The notes under the pieces are model-generated. The model saw nothing but the letters and a program-made list of their open reading frames with translations, had not been told where the DNA came from and searched no databases. This document shows positions 1-5,271 of a stretch of 5,271 nucleotides of DNA, piece after piece. A program made the position numbers and the translations under genes. The DNA comes from Opitutaceae bacterium. GTDB taxonomy: Bacteria; Verrucomicrobiota; Verrucomicrobiia; Opitutales; Opitutaceae. Where the stretch lies: assembly GCA_029979145.1 (NCBI GenBank), contig JAPOIC010000159.1, positions 1 through 5,271 of the forward strand. Reading direction: 5' to 3'. The number at the start of each line of letters is the position of its first letter. Position 1 is the stretch's first letter.

Positions 1-882
1 CAGGTGGAAGGGATAGACCGAGTAATCCGCCCCGTCAGTCGGGGCCTGATGAATCGCCATGACGTAGGGCATGGGCAGGTTCCAGAGGTTGTCGTAGCGG
101 GTCGCGACCTCGCGGATCATGAGCCCAAGCGCGGATTGCTCGTCCGGCGTCAGGTCGGCGAGCGAAGTCACCGGGCGGCGCGGCAGGATATACACCTCGT
201 AGGCATAGCGCGCGAACCACGGCACGCAGGCCACGAAGGCATCGTTGGCGGCGATCACGCGCGGGCCGGCGAGTTCGCGCTGCAGGATTTCCTGACCGAG
301 GTTGCCGCCCGTTTCCGCCTGGTAGCGTCGACTGCTTGCCACCTCGCGGGCGGTGTGCCCGTAGATCATGTTCCCCGCGTAGATCTGGCAATGCGGGTGC
401 GGGTTCGACGTGCCGACCAGCGACCCCTTGTTTTCGAAAATCAATACGTGATCCACGTCCGGCCGCGCACCGAGTTCGCAGTAACGTTCGGTCCACAACG
501 CTACCACCGCCGTGCACTCGTCATCGGTGAGATCAACGAAGGCCTTCCCGTGGTCCGGGCTGTAACACACGACCTCGGCGGTGCCGGTCGCATCCTTGGT
601 GCGGTAAAAGCCATCGCCCGTCGTCGGCATCCCGCCGCCAAAGCAGGGCAAGTCGTTGGTGAACCAGTAGGCGCCGGTGTAGGCCGGATTGGAACCCTTC
701 ACGCGCTTGTTGCCGGGACACAGCGCGCAGGTCGGATCATACGCCGGCGGCGTGCTCTCGGCATGGCGATGCGTATCGCCGATCCAAGGCCGCCCGCCGC
801 GGTGCGACGTATAGAGCACCCATTCCTCGCGCAGGGGGTGCCAGCGTTGTTCCCAGACGGGGGCGTGCGGGGTCTCGGCCAT
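1..882 (-). CDS. galT: Galactose-1-phosphate uridylyltransferase (GalT), C-terminus beyond the window
   Basis: Cytosolic Leloir-pathway enzyme that transfers UMP from UDP-glucose to galactose-1-phosphate through a covalent uridylyl-histidine intermediate. Reading down from 882 gives 294 open codons with no stop before the window edge; the E. coli enzyme is 348 residues, so roughly the last 50 are missing. The nucleophile motif SNPHPHCQ is at residues 159-166, with H164 as the expected uridylylated histidine. The zinc ligands are C52, C55 (DPTCALC), H111 (SPDH) and H162. Other family blocks are WFTNDLPCF near 73-81, QRELA near 200 and RYDNLWNLPMPY near 270. The ATG is the first start after an in-frame TGA upstream, and the protein begins MAETPHAPVWEQRWHPL, which suits the family. 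No Shine-Dalgarno sequence precedes it. It is transcribed divergently from the glycosylase gene. No other galactose gene is visible. Family assignment is very secure. Confidence 0.96.
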   Translation of the reverse strand, partial: MAETPHAPVWEQRWHPLREEWVLYTSHRGGRPWIGDTHRHAESTPPAYDPTCALCPGNKRVKGSNPAYTGAYWFTNDLPCFGGGMPTTGDGFYRTKDATGTAEVVCYSPDHGKAFVDLTDDECTAVVALWTERYCELGARPDVDHVLIFENKGSLVGTSNPHPHCQIYAGNMIYGHTAREVASSRRYQAETGGNLGQEILQRELAGPRVIAANDAFVACVPWFARYAYEVYILPRRPVTSLADLTPDEQSALGLMIREVATRYDNLWNLPMPYVMAIHQAPTDGADYSVYPFHL

Positions 883-987
883 GAGGGGCGGAGCGTGCCG
901 AATCCGGCCGGGCCGTTGCGAGCCCAAATCCAGTCATGCGCTTGCACGCCGCCTTGTTTTCCCGGCGATTCCGCGCTCAATGCCCGC

Positions 988-2088
988 ATGCCGTCTCCCC
1001 TCGTCGTCACGCCGGACGCCGCCCGCCGCTTCATGCGTCGCGCCCTGCTGCTCGACGAACCGGCGCCGGACGTGGCCACCGCCCTCGCCCACCACGGCTT
1101 CGTGCAGATTGACCCGATCAACGTCTGCGGACGAATGCACGACCTGATCCTGCGCAACCGCGTGCGCAACTACCGCGAGGGCGACCTCATGCGGCACGTG
1201 CATGGCGACGACACCCCACTGCCCGCCGAGGCCCGCACCGCGTTCGAACATCACCAACCCGCCACGGGCAACCTCGTGGTCTTCACGCCCGATGCCTGGC
1301 CGCACCTCCTCGCGGCCATGCGCGCGCGCACCAAGCTCAACAGCGCGTGGAGCGGCAAGCTCAACAAGGCCGAGCGCGCGCTCGCACCGCGCATCCTCGA
1401 GGCCATCGCGAAGCGCGGCCCGCTGGCCTCGGACGCCTTCGGCAGTGAGGGCAAAAGCGTCCAAGTCTGGGGCGCGGCCACGATGGCGAAGTCCGCGATG
1501 CAAAAGCTGTTCTTTCACGGCGAACTCCTCATCGCGCAGCGCAACGGCAGCCGCCGGCTCTACGATCTGCCGGAGCGGGTGCTGCCCCGCGCCGCCCTCG
1601 CGCAGTCGAAGCCCAAGGCCGCCGACTCCGCCCGCTGGGAGGCGCTCCTGAAAATGCGCCAGCGCCGGCTGGCGTTGCTGAAACGCGCCGAGCTCGCGGC
1701 GATCGAAGACCTCGTGCAGCCGGTGCGACTCGACGGCGTGCCGTTGCTGCATTGCCTGCGCAGCGACGCGGCGCTCTTCGATGCCGGCCCAGTCGGCGAT
1801 ACCGCGCCACGCCTCATCGCGCCCCTCGACCCGCTCATTTACGACCGTCGCGTCACGCAGGCCGTGTGGGGCTTCGACTACACTTGGGAAGTCTACACTC
1901 CGCCCGCCAAGCGCGTGCGCGGCTACTACGCGCTGCCGATCCTTTCAGGCGATGCGCTCGTGGGCCACATCGACCCCAAAGCCGACCGACCGAACCGCCG
2001 TCTGCGCGTGGTGGCACGCTCCGCAAAGCGCGGACACGCCACCGCCGGCGCCGTGCGCTCCCTTGCGCAGTTTCTCGGGTTGCGCTGA
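988..2088 (+). CDS. YcaQ/AlkX-type DNA glycosylase (winged-helix HTH_42 family)
   Basis: Protein of 366 residues belonging to the AlkZ/YcaQ superfamily of winged-helix DNA glycosylases, which excise bulky alkylated bases and, in YcaQ-like members, unhook interstrand crosslinks. The catalytic-loop signature is HHGFVQIDPINV at residues 35-46. Its QxD form (Q40, D42) is that of the YcaQ/AlkX branch, whereas AlkZ-type azinomycin-resistance enzymes have QxQ. The C-terminal block PLDPLIYDRR...FDYTWEVYTPPAKRVRGYYALPIL, followed by VGHIDPKADR, closely follows my recollection of E. coli YcaQ (SPFDPVVWDRK...YTPAPKRQYGYFVLPLL). At 366 residues it is a little shorter than E. coli YcaQ (about 410). The reading frame stays open far upstream, but that stretch is antisense to galT. 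The ATG at 988 gives MPSPLVVTPDAARRF, the normal family start; an ATG at 980 is out of frame. No Shine-Dalgarno sequence is seen. The recQ remnant follows after 17 nt, suggesting a shared transcript. The exact lesion substrate cannot be read from the sequence. Confidence 0.9.
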   Translation: MPSPLVVTPDAARRFMRRALLLDEPAPDVATALAHHGFVQIDPINVCGRMHDLILRNRVRNYREGDLMRHVHGDDTPLPAEARTAFEHHQPATGNLVVFTPDAWPHLLAAMRARTKLNSAWSGKLNKAERALAPRILEAIAKRGPLASDAFGSEGKSVQVWGAATMAKSAMQKLFFHGELLIAQRNGSRRLYDLPERVLPRAALAQSKPKAADSARWEALLKMRQRRLALLKRAELAAIEDLVQPVRLDGVPLLHCLRSDAALFDAGPVGDTAPRLIAPLDPLIYDRRVTQAVWGFDYTWEVYTPPAKRVRGYYALPILSGDALVGHIDPKADRPNRRLRVVARSAKRGHATAGAVRSLAQFLGLR

Positions 2089-2105
2089 ACGCCACCTGTG
2101 GTTCC

Positions 2106-2690
2106 GTGGCCCCTCGTGCCGACCTGTCCCAGACTCTCAAAGCCACTTTCGGCTACACCGCGTTTCGCCAGCTGCAGCGCGAAATCTGTGACGCCACACT
2201 GGCCGGCCGCGATGTGTTTGCGCTCCTGCCCACGGGCGGCGGCAAGTCCCTTTGCTTCCAACTCCCAGCGCTCGCGCGCCCGGGTCTGACCGTGGTGGTG
2301 TCGCCGTTGATCGCGCTGATGAAGGACCAAGTGGATCAACTCACCGCCGCGGGTGTGGCCGCCACCTACCTCAACTCCACCTTGGGCGCCGCCGAAGCAG
2401 CCGCGCAGGCGGCGGCGCGTCAGGGCCGGCGTCTGCGCCCTGCGATCACCCGCAATCATGCCCTCAAACCCGGTCAGGCGACACCGCTCTGGAACGAGCT
2501 GGTCAAACGCGCCCTCCCCCACCTCAGCAAGCGCGGCTCCAAGGCCCGGCTGGCCCGCATCCTCGGGGTGCCCCGCCAACGGCTGCACGATTGCCTAAAG
2601 GCCCGGCGGGCCTGCCTCAACGCCGACCGCACCCTACTGCTCCTGTGCTGGATTGAAGCCCGCCAGCGCGACCGTCATCTTCGCGCCTGA
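2106..2690 (+). CDS. recQ: Broken recQ: RecQ helicase N-terminus fused in frame to an HTH-like tail (likely pseudogene or chimera)
   Basis: Open frame of 194 residues from GTG 2106, with no ATG alternative near the RecQ N-terminus. Residues 1 to about 100 are clearly RecQ: motif 0 (FGYTAFRQLQ, 15-24), Walker A motif I (LLPTGGGKS, 40-48), motif Ia (VVVSPLIALMKDQVDQL, 63-79) and the LNST block (89-92). The similarity then ends. The DEAH box (motif II), motifs III-VI, the zinc-binding RQC region and HRDC are all absent, although RecQ proteins are usually about 600 residues. The switch falls around 2395-2440, in Ala-rich codons. The remaining ~90 residues (RPAITRNHALK onward) are not RecQ and resemble a small helix-turn-helix domain. 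ATP-dependent unwinding is therefore not expected. The gene starts 17 nt after the glycosylase stop, in the same direction, so an intact recQ probably once formed a repair operon with it. Alternatives are a genuine two-domain protein or an assembly chimera. RecQ identity of the first half is secure; expression is unknown. Confidence 0.85.
   Translation: MAPRADLSQTLKATFGYTAFRQLQREICDATLAGRDVFALLPTGGGKSLCFQLPALARPGLTVVVSPLIALMKDQVDQLTAAGVAATYLNSTLGAAEAAAQAAARQGRRLRPAITRNHALKPGQATPLWNELVKRALPHLSKRGSKARLARILGVPRQRLHDCLKARRACLNADRTLLLLCWIEARQRDRHLRA
2487..2690 (+). other. HTH-like DNA-binding domain forming the tail of the broken recQ frame
   Basis: Residues 128-194 of the fused frame read LWNELVKRALPHLSKRG, then SKARLARILGVPRQRLHDCLKAR, then a hydrophobic helix (DRTLLLLCWIEARQ). 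This resembles a Cro/cI-type HTH: helix KARLARIL (146-153), the turn G154-V155-P156, recognition helix RQRLHDCLKA (157-166), then a packing helix. The tail has no ATG in its own frame, and the only in-frame GTG (2568) lies inside the HTH, so it depends on the recQ start for translation. The first palindrome begins 25 nt after its stop codon, making those sites candidate binding targets. The HTH reading comes from pattern alone; no named family is claimed. Confidence 0.6.
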
Positions 2691-2715
2691 TCACGCGTCT
2701 CCGCCCCTCGAAAAT

Positions 2716-2736
2716 TTGTAACATAATACGTTACAA
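2716..2736. repeat. 21-bp AT-rich palindrome, copy 1
   Basis: Left arm TTGTAACATA, central A, right arm TACGTTACAA. Three copies in this spacer agree on a perfect 10+1+10 palindrome, TTGTAACGTA-N-TACGTTACAA; this copy deviates by one base in the left arm (A for G at 2723). It is strikingly AT-rich against a very GC-rich background and has no real loop, so it looks more like a dimeric protein-binding site than an RNA hairpin. It lies 25 nt after the stop of the recQ/HTH frame. The 258-bp spacer 2691-2948 holds these three copies, no credible gene, and a purine-rich run (about 2883-2945) before the ilvA stop. Confidence 0.85.
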
Positions 2737-2804
2737 CTCGCTGGGGTCCGGCCGCTTGGTCTGTGCCGCTGTGCGTTGCGAACTCCCAAGCGCTCTCGAT
2801 CGGG

Positions 2805-2825
2805 TTGTAACGTATTACGTTACTT
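2805..2825. repeat. 21-bp AT-rich palindrome, copy 2
   Basis: Left arm TTGTAACGTA, central T, right arm TACGTTACTT. The left arm matches the consensus exactly, and only the last two bases of the right arm differ. The deviation lies on the opposite side from that in copies 1 and 3, and the central base is the complement, so this copy can be read as inverted relative to them. Its start is 89 bp from copy 1. The 68 bp between copies 1 and 2 contain a possible 7-bp stem (CGCTTGG 2753-2759 with CCAAGCG 2786-2792). Confidence 0.85.
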
Positions 2826-2849
2826 CGGAGTGCGAGCGGCTGCCGCAAG

Positions 2850-2870
2850 TTGTAATGTAATACGTTACAA
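2850..2870. repeat. 21-bp AT-rich palindrome, copy 3
   Basis: Left arm TTGTAATGTA, central A, right arm TACGTTACAA; there is one deviation in the left arm (T for C at 2856). It starts 45 bp after copy 2, leaving a 24-bp gap that holds a short GC-rich palindrome (GCGGC-T-GCCGC, 2836-2846). As in copy 1, GGGGTC begins exactly seven bases after the palindrome ends (2877 here, 2743 there). It lies 78 bp beyond the 3' end of ilvA on the other strand. Confidence 0.85.
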
Positions 2871-2948
2871 ACTGTCGGGGTCGGTCGGAGGGCGGGCGGG
2901 GCTGCTTGGAGAGAGGAAGGAGGGGGCGAGAACTGGGACTGAGGGCAG

Positions 2949-4457
2949 TCAGCGGAGGAAGAGCTGGTAGGCGGGGTTGGTGGATTCGTCCCAGTAGCGG
3001 TAGCCGAGTTTTTTGAGGAATTGTTGCAGCGCGGGTTGCTCGTCGGCGGGGACCTGCAGGCCGGCCAGGACGCGGCCGTAGTCGGCGCCGTGGTTGCGGT
3101 AGTGAAAGAGGCTTATGTTCCAGTTGGGCGACATCGCGGTGAGAAAGGCCATCAGCGCGCCCGGACGCTCGGGAAACTCGAAACGGTAGAGCACTTCATG
3201 CTCGGCCAGCGGCGAGCGGCCGCCGACGAGGTGCCGGATGTGCACCTTGGCCATCTCGTCGTTGGTGAGATCGAGGGTCTTGAAGCCGTGACGGCTGAAA
3301 TGCGTGGCAATCTTCTCGCTCTCGCCCCGGCCACCGACCTTGATGCCGACAAAGATGTGGGCCACGCGCTGGTCGGCGATGCGGTAATTGAACTCCGTCA
3401 CGCTGCGACGGCCGACCAATTTGCAGAAGCGGCGCAAGCTGCCTGGCTCCTCGGGAATCGTAACGGCAAACAGCGCCTCGCGGTGTTCGCCAATCTCGGC
3501 GCGCTCGGCGATGAAACGCAGCCGGTCAAAGTTCAGGTTCGCGCCGCAAGCCACCGCCACGAGCGTCTCGCCCTTTAGCCGGTTGCGTTCCACGTAGGCC
3601 TTGGCGCCGGCCACGGCCAGCGCCCCGGCGGGCTCGAGCACCGCGCGGGTGTCCTCAAACACATCCTTGGTCGCGGCACAGATGTCGTCGGTGTCGACCA
3701 GGATGACGTCGTCCAAATACTGACGGCACAGGCGGAACGTTTCCACCCCCACCTGTTTCACCGCCACGCCATCGGCGAAAAGCCCGGCGTGATCGAGTCG
3801 CACGCGGCGCTTGGCCTTGAGCGAGCGGTGCATGGCGTCGGAATCCACCGGCTCGACGCCGATGACCTTCACGTCCGGTCGCACGCGCTTCAGACAAGCG
3901 GCGATGCCCGCGGCCAGACCGCCGCCGCCGATCGCGACAAATACTGCATGCAACGGGCCTTGGTGCTGGCGCAAAATCTCCAGGCCGATCGTGCCTTGCC
4001 CGGCGATGACGTCCGGGTCGTCGAAGGGATGCACAAAAGTCAGGCCCTCTTTTTTCTCCAGCTCGCGGGCGTGCTGCTGCGCCTCGTCAAAAGAATCCCC
4101 GATCAGGACGACCTCGCCGCCGCGGGCCTTGACCGCCTGCACCTTCACCTGCGGCGTGGTCACGGGCATGACGATCACGGCCCGGGTCCCGAGGCGCTTG
4201 GCCGCCAAGGCCACACCTTGCGCGTGGTTGCCGGCGGAGGCGCACACCACTCCCTTGACCAACGCCGCGTCCGCCAGATGCGCCATTTTGTTGTAGGCGC
4301 CGCGGAGCTTGAAGGAGAACACGCTCTGCATGTCCTCCCGCTTCAGCAGCAGGGTGTTGTTGAGGCGCGCCGAGAGGTTCGCCGCCTTTTCCAGCGGCGT
4401 CTCCCGGGCGACGTCATAGACGCGCGCGGTCAGGGTCTTTTGCAGGTAGTCGATCAT
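2949..4457 (-). CDS. ilvA: Threonine dehydratase (threonine ammonia-lyase), biosynthetic, IlvA
   Basis: PLP-dependent cytosolic enzyme that deaminates L-threonine to 2-oxobutanoate, the committed step toward isoleucine. From the chosen start it has 502 residues (E. coli IlvA: 514). The PLP lysine is K50 in SFKLRGAYNKM; the phosphate-binding and active-site loops are SAGNHAQG (74-81) and the glycine loop IGGGGLAAG (176-184). The cofactor-side block ACGANLNFD is at 303-311. Two C-terminal ACT-like regulatory domains follow, around 326-397 (LFAVTIPEEPGSL) and 421-490 (VLYRFEFPERPGAL). This is the long biosynthetic form expected to be feedback-inhibited by isoleucine, not the short catabolic TdcB. 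The start at 4457 gives MIDYLQKTLTARVYDV, the usual family N-terminus. An in-frame ATG at 4475 has a better Shine-Dalgarno (GGAGG, 7-nt gap) but lies in a hairpin stem and would add MLPGKA. The frame stays open to 4532. It is convergent with the broken recQ and divergent from the deiminase. Confidence 0.95.
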   Translation of the reverse strand: MIDYLQKTLTARVYDVARETPLEKAANLSARLNNTLLLKREDMQSVFSFKLRGAYNKMAHLADAALVKGVVCASAGNHAQGVALAAKRLGTRAVIVMPVTTPQVKVQAVKARGGEVVLIGDSFDEAQQHARELEKKEGLTFVHPFDDPDVIAGQGTIGLEILRQHQGPLHAVFVAIGGGGLAAGIAACLKRVRPDVKVIGVEPVDSDAMHRSLKAKRRVRLDHAGLFADGVAVKQVGVETFRLCRQYLDDVILVDTDDICAATKDVFEDTRAVLEPAGALAVAGAKAYVERNRLKGETLVAVACGANLNFDRLRFIAERAEIGEHREALFAVTIPEEPGSLRRFCKLVGRRSVTEFNYRIADQRVAHIFVGIKVGGRGESEKIATHFSRHGFKTLDLTNDEMAKVHIRHLVGGRSPLAEHEVLYRFEFPERPGALMAFLTAMSPNWNISLFHYRNHGADYGRVLAGLQVPADEQPALQQFLKKLGYRYWDESTNPAYQLFLR

Positions 4458-4472
4458 GGCTTTTCCGGGCAG

Positions 4473-4503
4473 CATACCCACCCCTCCAAAGGGGGTGGGT
4501 ATG
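4473..4503 (-). promoter_or_regulatory. Perfect 12-bp inverted repeat at the ilvA translation start region
   Basis: CATACCCACCCC (4473-4484) and GGGGTGGGTATG (4492-4503) are exact reverse complements around a 7-nt loop. On the ilvA strand the loop and 3' arm contain GGAGG (4487-4483), and the arm ends in an in-frame ATG (4475). In mRNA the stem would bury that ribosome site and start codon, leaving the ATG at 4457 sixteen nt downstream. It could be a translational control hairpin, an operator, or a copy of a dispersed GC-rich repeat built on CCCCTTTGGAGGGG. There is no U-run after it, so it does not look like a simple terminator. The structure is certain from sequence; its role is inferred. 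Confidence 0.6.
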
Positions 4504-4679
4504 GTGCTCGCAAAGGCCGGTGTCGACGCCAAATTTCAGGCCCGGGCCCGGCCCGTCCACCCGTCTAACCAAAAATATGTAGTCGACGCATAGGTGATTC
4601 GCCGGCCCACCGCATCAGATAAGCAGAGGCGCCTTGTCGTCTCATCAACGTTGCCATCCCTTTCCTGCTTCCCCAAGTC

Positions 4680-5271
4680 ATGACCATGCGTCGTCTCTTT
4701 GCCCGTTCGCTGTGCCTTGGCCTTGCCCTCGCGGCCGGGCTTGCCTCCGCCCCGGCCCAGCCGGGCCCGGCGAACCTCGATTCCAGCGCCGGCCCCAACC
4801 TGCAGGACAATCTGCCCGGCGGTCTGCGCTCGCCGCTGACCAAGCCCACCAATCCGGCGCCGCTGGAGCGCTTTATCCAGCCCTGGGAGCCGCATCGCGC
4901 CCTCGTCGTCGCCCTGACTCCGTCGTTTCTCACCAACCACCCGGAGTCACTCCAGACCTACCTCAACCTGTTCCGCATCGCCGCGCGCTACCTCGACATT
5001 CTCGTGATCGTGCCCTTCGACCGGCCCGAAGTGCAGGTGCAGGTCGTGCAGCTCATCTCCAAGAATCCGGCGGACGAGATGCTCCGCAACCGCATCCGGT
5101 TTGTCGCCGCCACCAACGCCACCATCTGGGCCCGCGATTACCTACCCCAATACGCGCTCGGGGCCAAGGGCCGGCTGGTCATGCTGGACAGCGGGCGCAT
5201 CGACTTCACGGCCGACCCGACCGAGGAGCTCAACCTGTTCATCGATGCCGACGTCAACCCCTCGGCCACCC
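4680..5271 (+). CDS. Exported agmatine/peptidyl-arginine deiminase family protein, C-terminus beyond the window
   Basis: Open from ATG 4680 to the window edge (197 codons); a second in-frame ATG at 4686 is equally possible. The N-terminus looks like a signal peptide: basic RRLFAR (4-9), hydrophobic LCLGLALAAGLA (11-22) and a likely cleavage site after ASA or APA (22-26). A Pro/Asn-rich linker follows. The PAD_porph-type guanidino-modifying fold then begins at QPWEPHRALVVAL (67-79), matching the family's WEPHxAVWLAWP block. The TIWARDYLP block (148-156) corresponds to the WxRDxGP motif, whose Asp (D153 here) binds the substrate guanidinium. The usual Gly is Leu155 here. The downstream catalytic His and Cys are outside the window, so activity cannot be judged. 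Known members hydrolyse agmatine to N-carbamoylputrescine or citrullinate peptide arginine. An export signal points away from cytosolic agmatine catabolism, but the substrate is unknown. No Shine-Dalgarno sequence is seen. The gene is divergent from ilvA. Confidence 0.8.
   Translation, partial: MTMRRLFARSLCLGLALAAGLASAPAQPGPANLDSSAGPNLQDNLPGGLRSPLTKPTNPAPLERFIQPWEPHRALVVALTPSFLTNHPESLQTYLNLFRIAARYLDILVIVPFDRPEVQVQVVQLISKNPADEMLRNRIRFVAATNATIWARDYLPQYALGAKGRLVMLDSGRIDFTADPTEELNLFIDADVNPSAT

Noticed and set aside
4..987. Long plus-strand open frame continuous with the glycosylase, allowing a 694-residue protein.
   Set aside because: The added part is antisense to galT, which carries all expected motifs on the minus strand, and it has no glycosylase-family character. 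GC-rich codon bias keeps the opposite strand open.
883..987. Divergent promoters between galT and the glycosylase gene.
   Set aside because: Promoters must act near here, but no -35/-10 pair on either strand is good enough to report.
934..1752. 272-codon minus-strand frame opposite the glycosylase.
   Set aside because: It is a shadow of the glycosylase gene: low-complexity Arg/Gly/Ala-rich composition and no recognisable motif.
2716..2736. Palindromes as rho-independent terminators for the convergent genes.
   Set aside because: The stems are AT-rich with a one-base centre and no T-run follows, so they do not fit an intrinsic terminator.
2716..2870. Possible CRISPR array.
   Set aside because: There are only three units, gaps are unequal (68 and 24 bp), the whole repeat is a short palindrome, and no cas gene is present.
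2776..2970. 64-codon plus-strand frame across the palindromes.
   Set aside because: It runs through two palindromes and the purine-rich stretch into the 3' end of ilvA, and has Arg/Gly/Ser-rich content. It is not credible as a gene.
3789..4568. 259-codon plus-strand frame opposite ilvA.
   Set aside because: Its His/Arg/Gln-rich composition is typical of an antisense shadow, and ilvA on the other strand is unambiguous.
4522..4587. GTCGACGC repeated 60 bp apart (4522 and 4582) in the ilvA/deiminase spacer, with a GGCCCGGGCCCGG run between them.
   Set aside because: Short GC-rich words like these are expected by chance in this composition, and no further copies or symmetry support a site.
4536..4940. 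Minus-strand frames opposite the start of the deiminase gene.
   Set aside because: They overlap a plus-strand signal peptide and a family-like N-terminus, and show no family features themselves.

Overview
This is a GC-rich bacterial window (apart from a few AT-rich spots in the 2.7-2.9 kb spacer). The protein flavour (RecQ N-terminus, IlvA with an MIDYLQKTLTARVYDVA-type start, a secreted agmatine-deiminase-like protein) and the scarcity of Shine-Dalgarno sequences fit Verrucomicrobiota, perhaps Opitutales. That placement is inference from recollected homologues; nothing in the window proves it.

Layout: (1) 1-882, minus strand: galT, whose 3' end lies outside the window. (2) 883-987: a 105-bp divergent spacer in which I see no convincing -35/-10 pair. 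(3) 988-2088, plus strand: a YcaQ/AlkX-type DNA glycosylase. (4) 2106-2690, plus strand, 17 nt downstream: an open frame whose first ~100 codons are the N-terminus of a RecQ helicase (motifs 0, I, Ia). Before the DEAH motif it switches to an unrelated tail that looks like a small helix-turn-helix (HTH) domain, so the helicase is broken. (5) 2691-2948: a 258-bp non-coding spacer between convergent genes, with three copies of an AT-rich 21-bp palindrome (arms TTGTAACGTA / TACGTTACAA). (6) 2949-4457, minus strand: ilvA, complete. (7) 4458-4679: a divergent spacer carrying a perfect 12-bp-stem hairpin next to the ilvA start. (8) 4680 to the window end, plus strand: the N-terminal part of an exported agmatine/peptidyl-arginine deiminase family protein.

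The glycosylase and the recQ remnant look like a former DNA-repair pair, read in the same direction with almost no gap. galT, ilvA and the deiminase are ordinary metabolic genes with no evident link to it. The point of most interest is 2106-2870: a helicase gene cut after motif Ia, an HTH-like tail with no start codon of its own in that frame, and three palindromes beginning 25 nt after the stop codon. This arrangement could be a mobile or fusion-forming unit made of a DNA-binding tail plus its binding sites. That is a hypothesis from layout alone and needs comparative searches. No tRNA, rRNA, CRISPR array, transposase or recombinase is visible.
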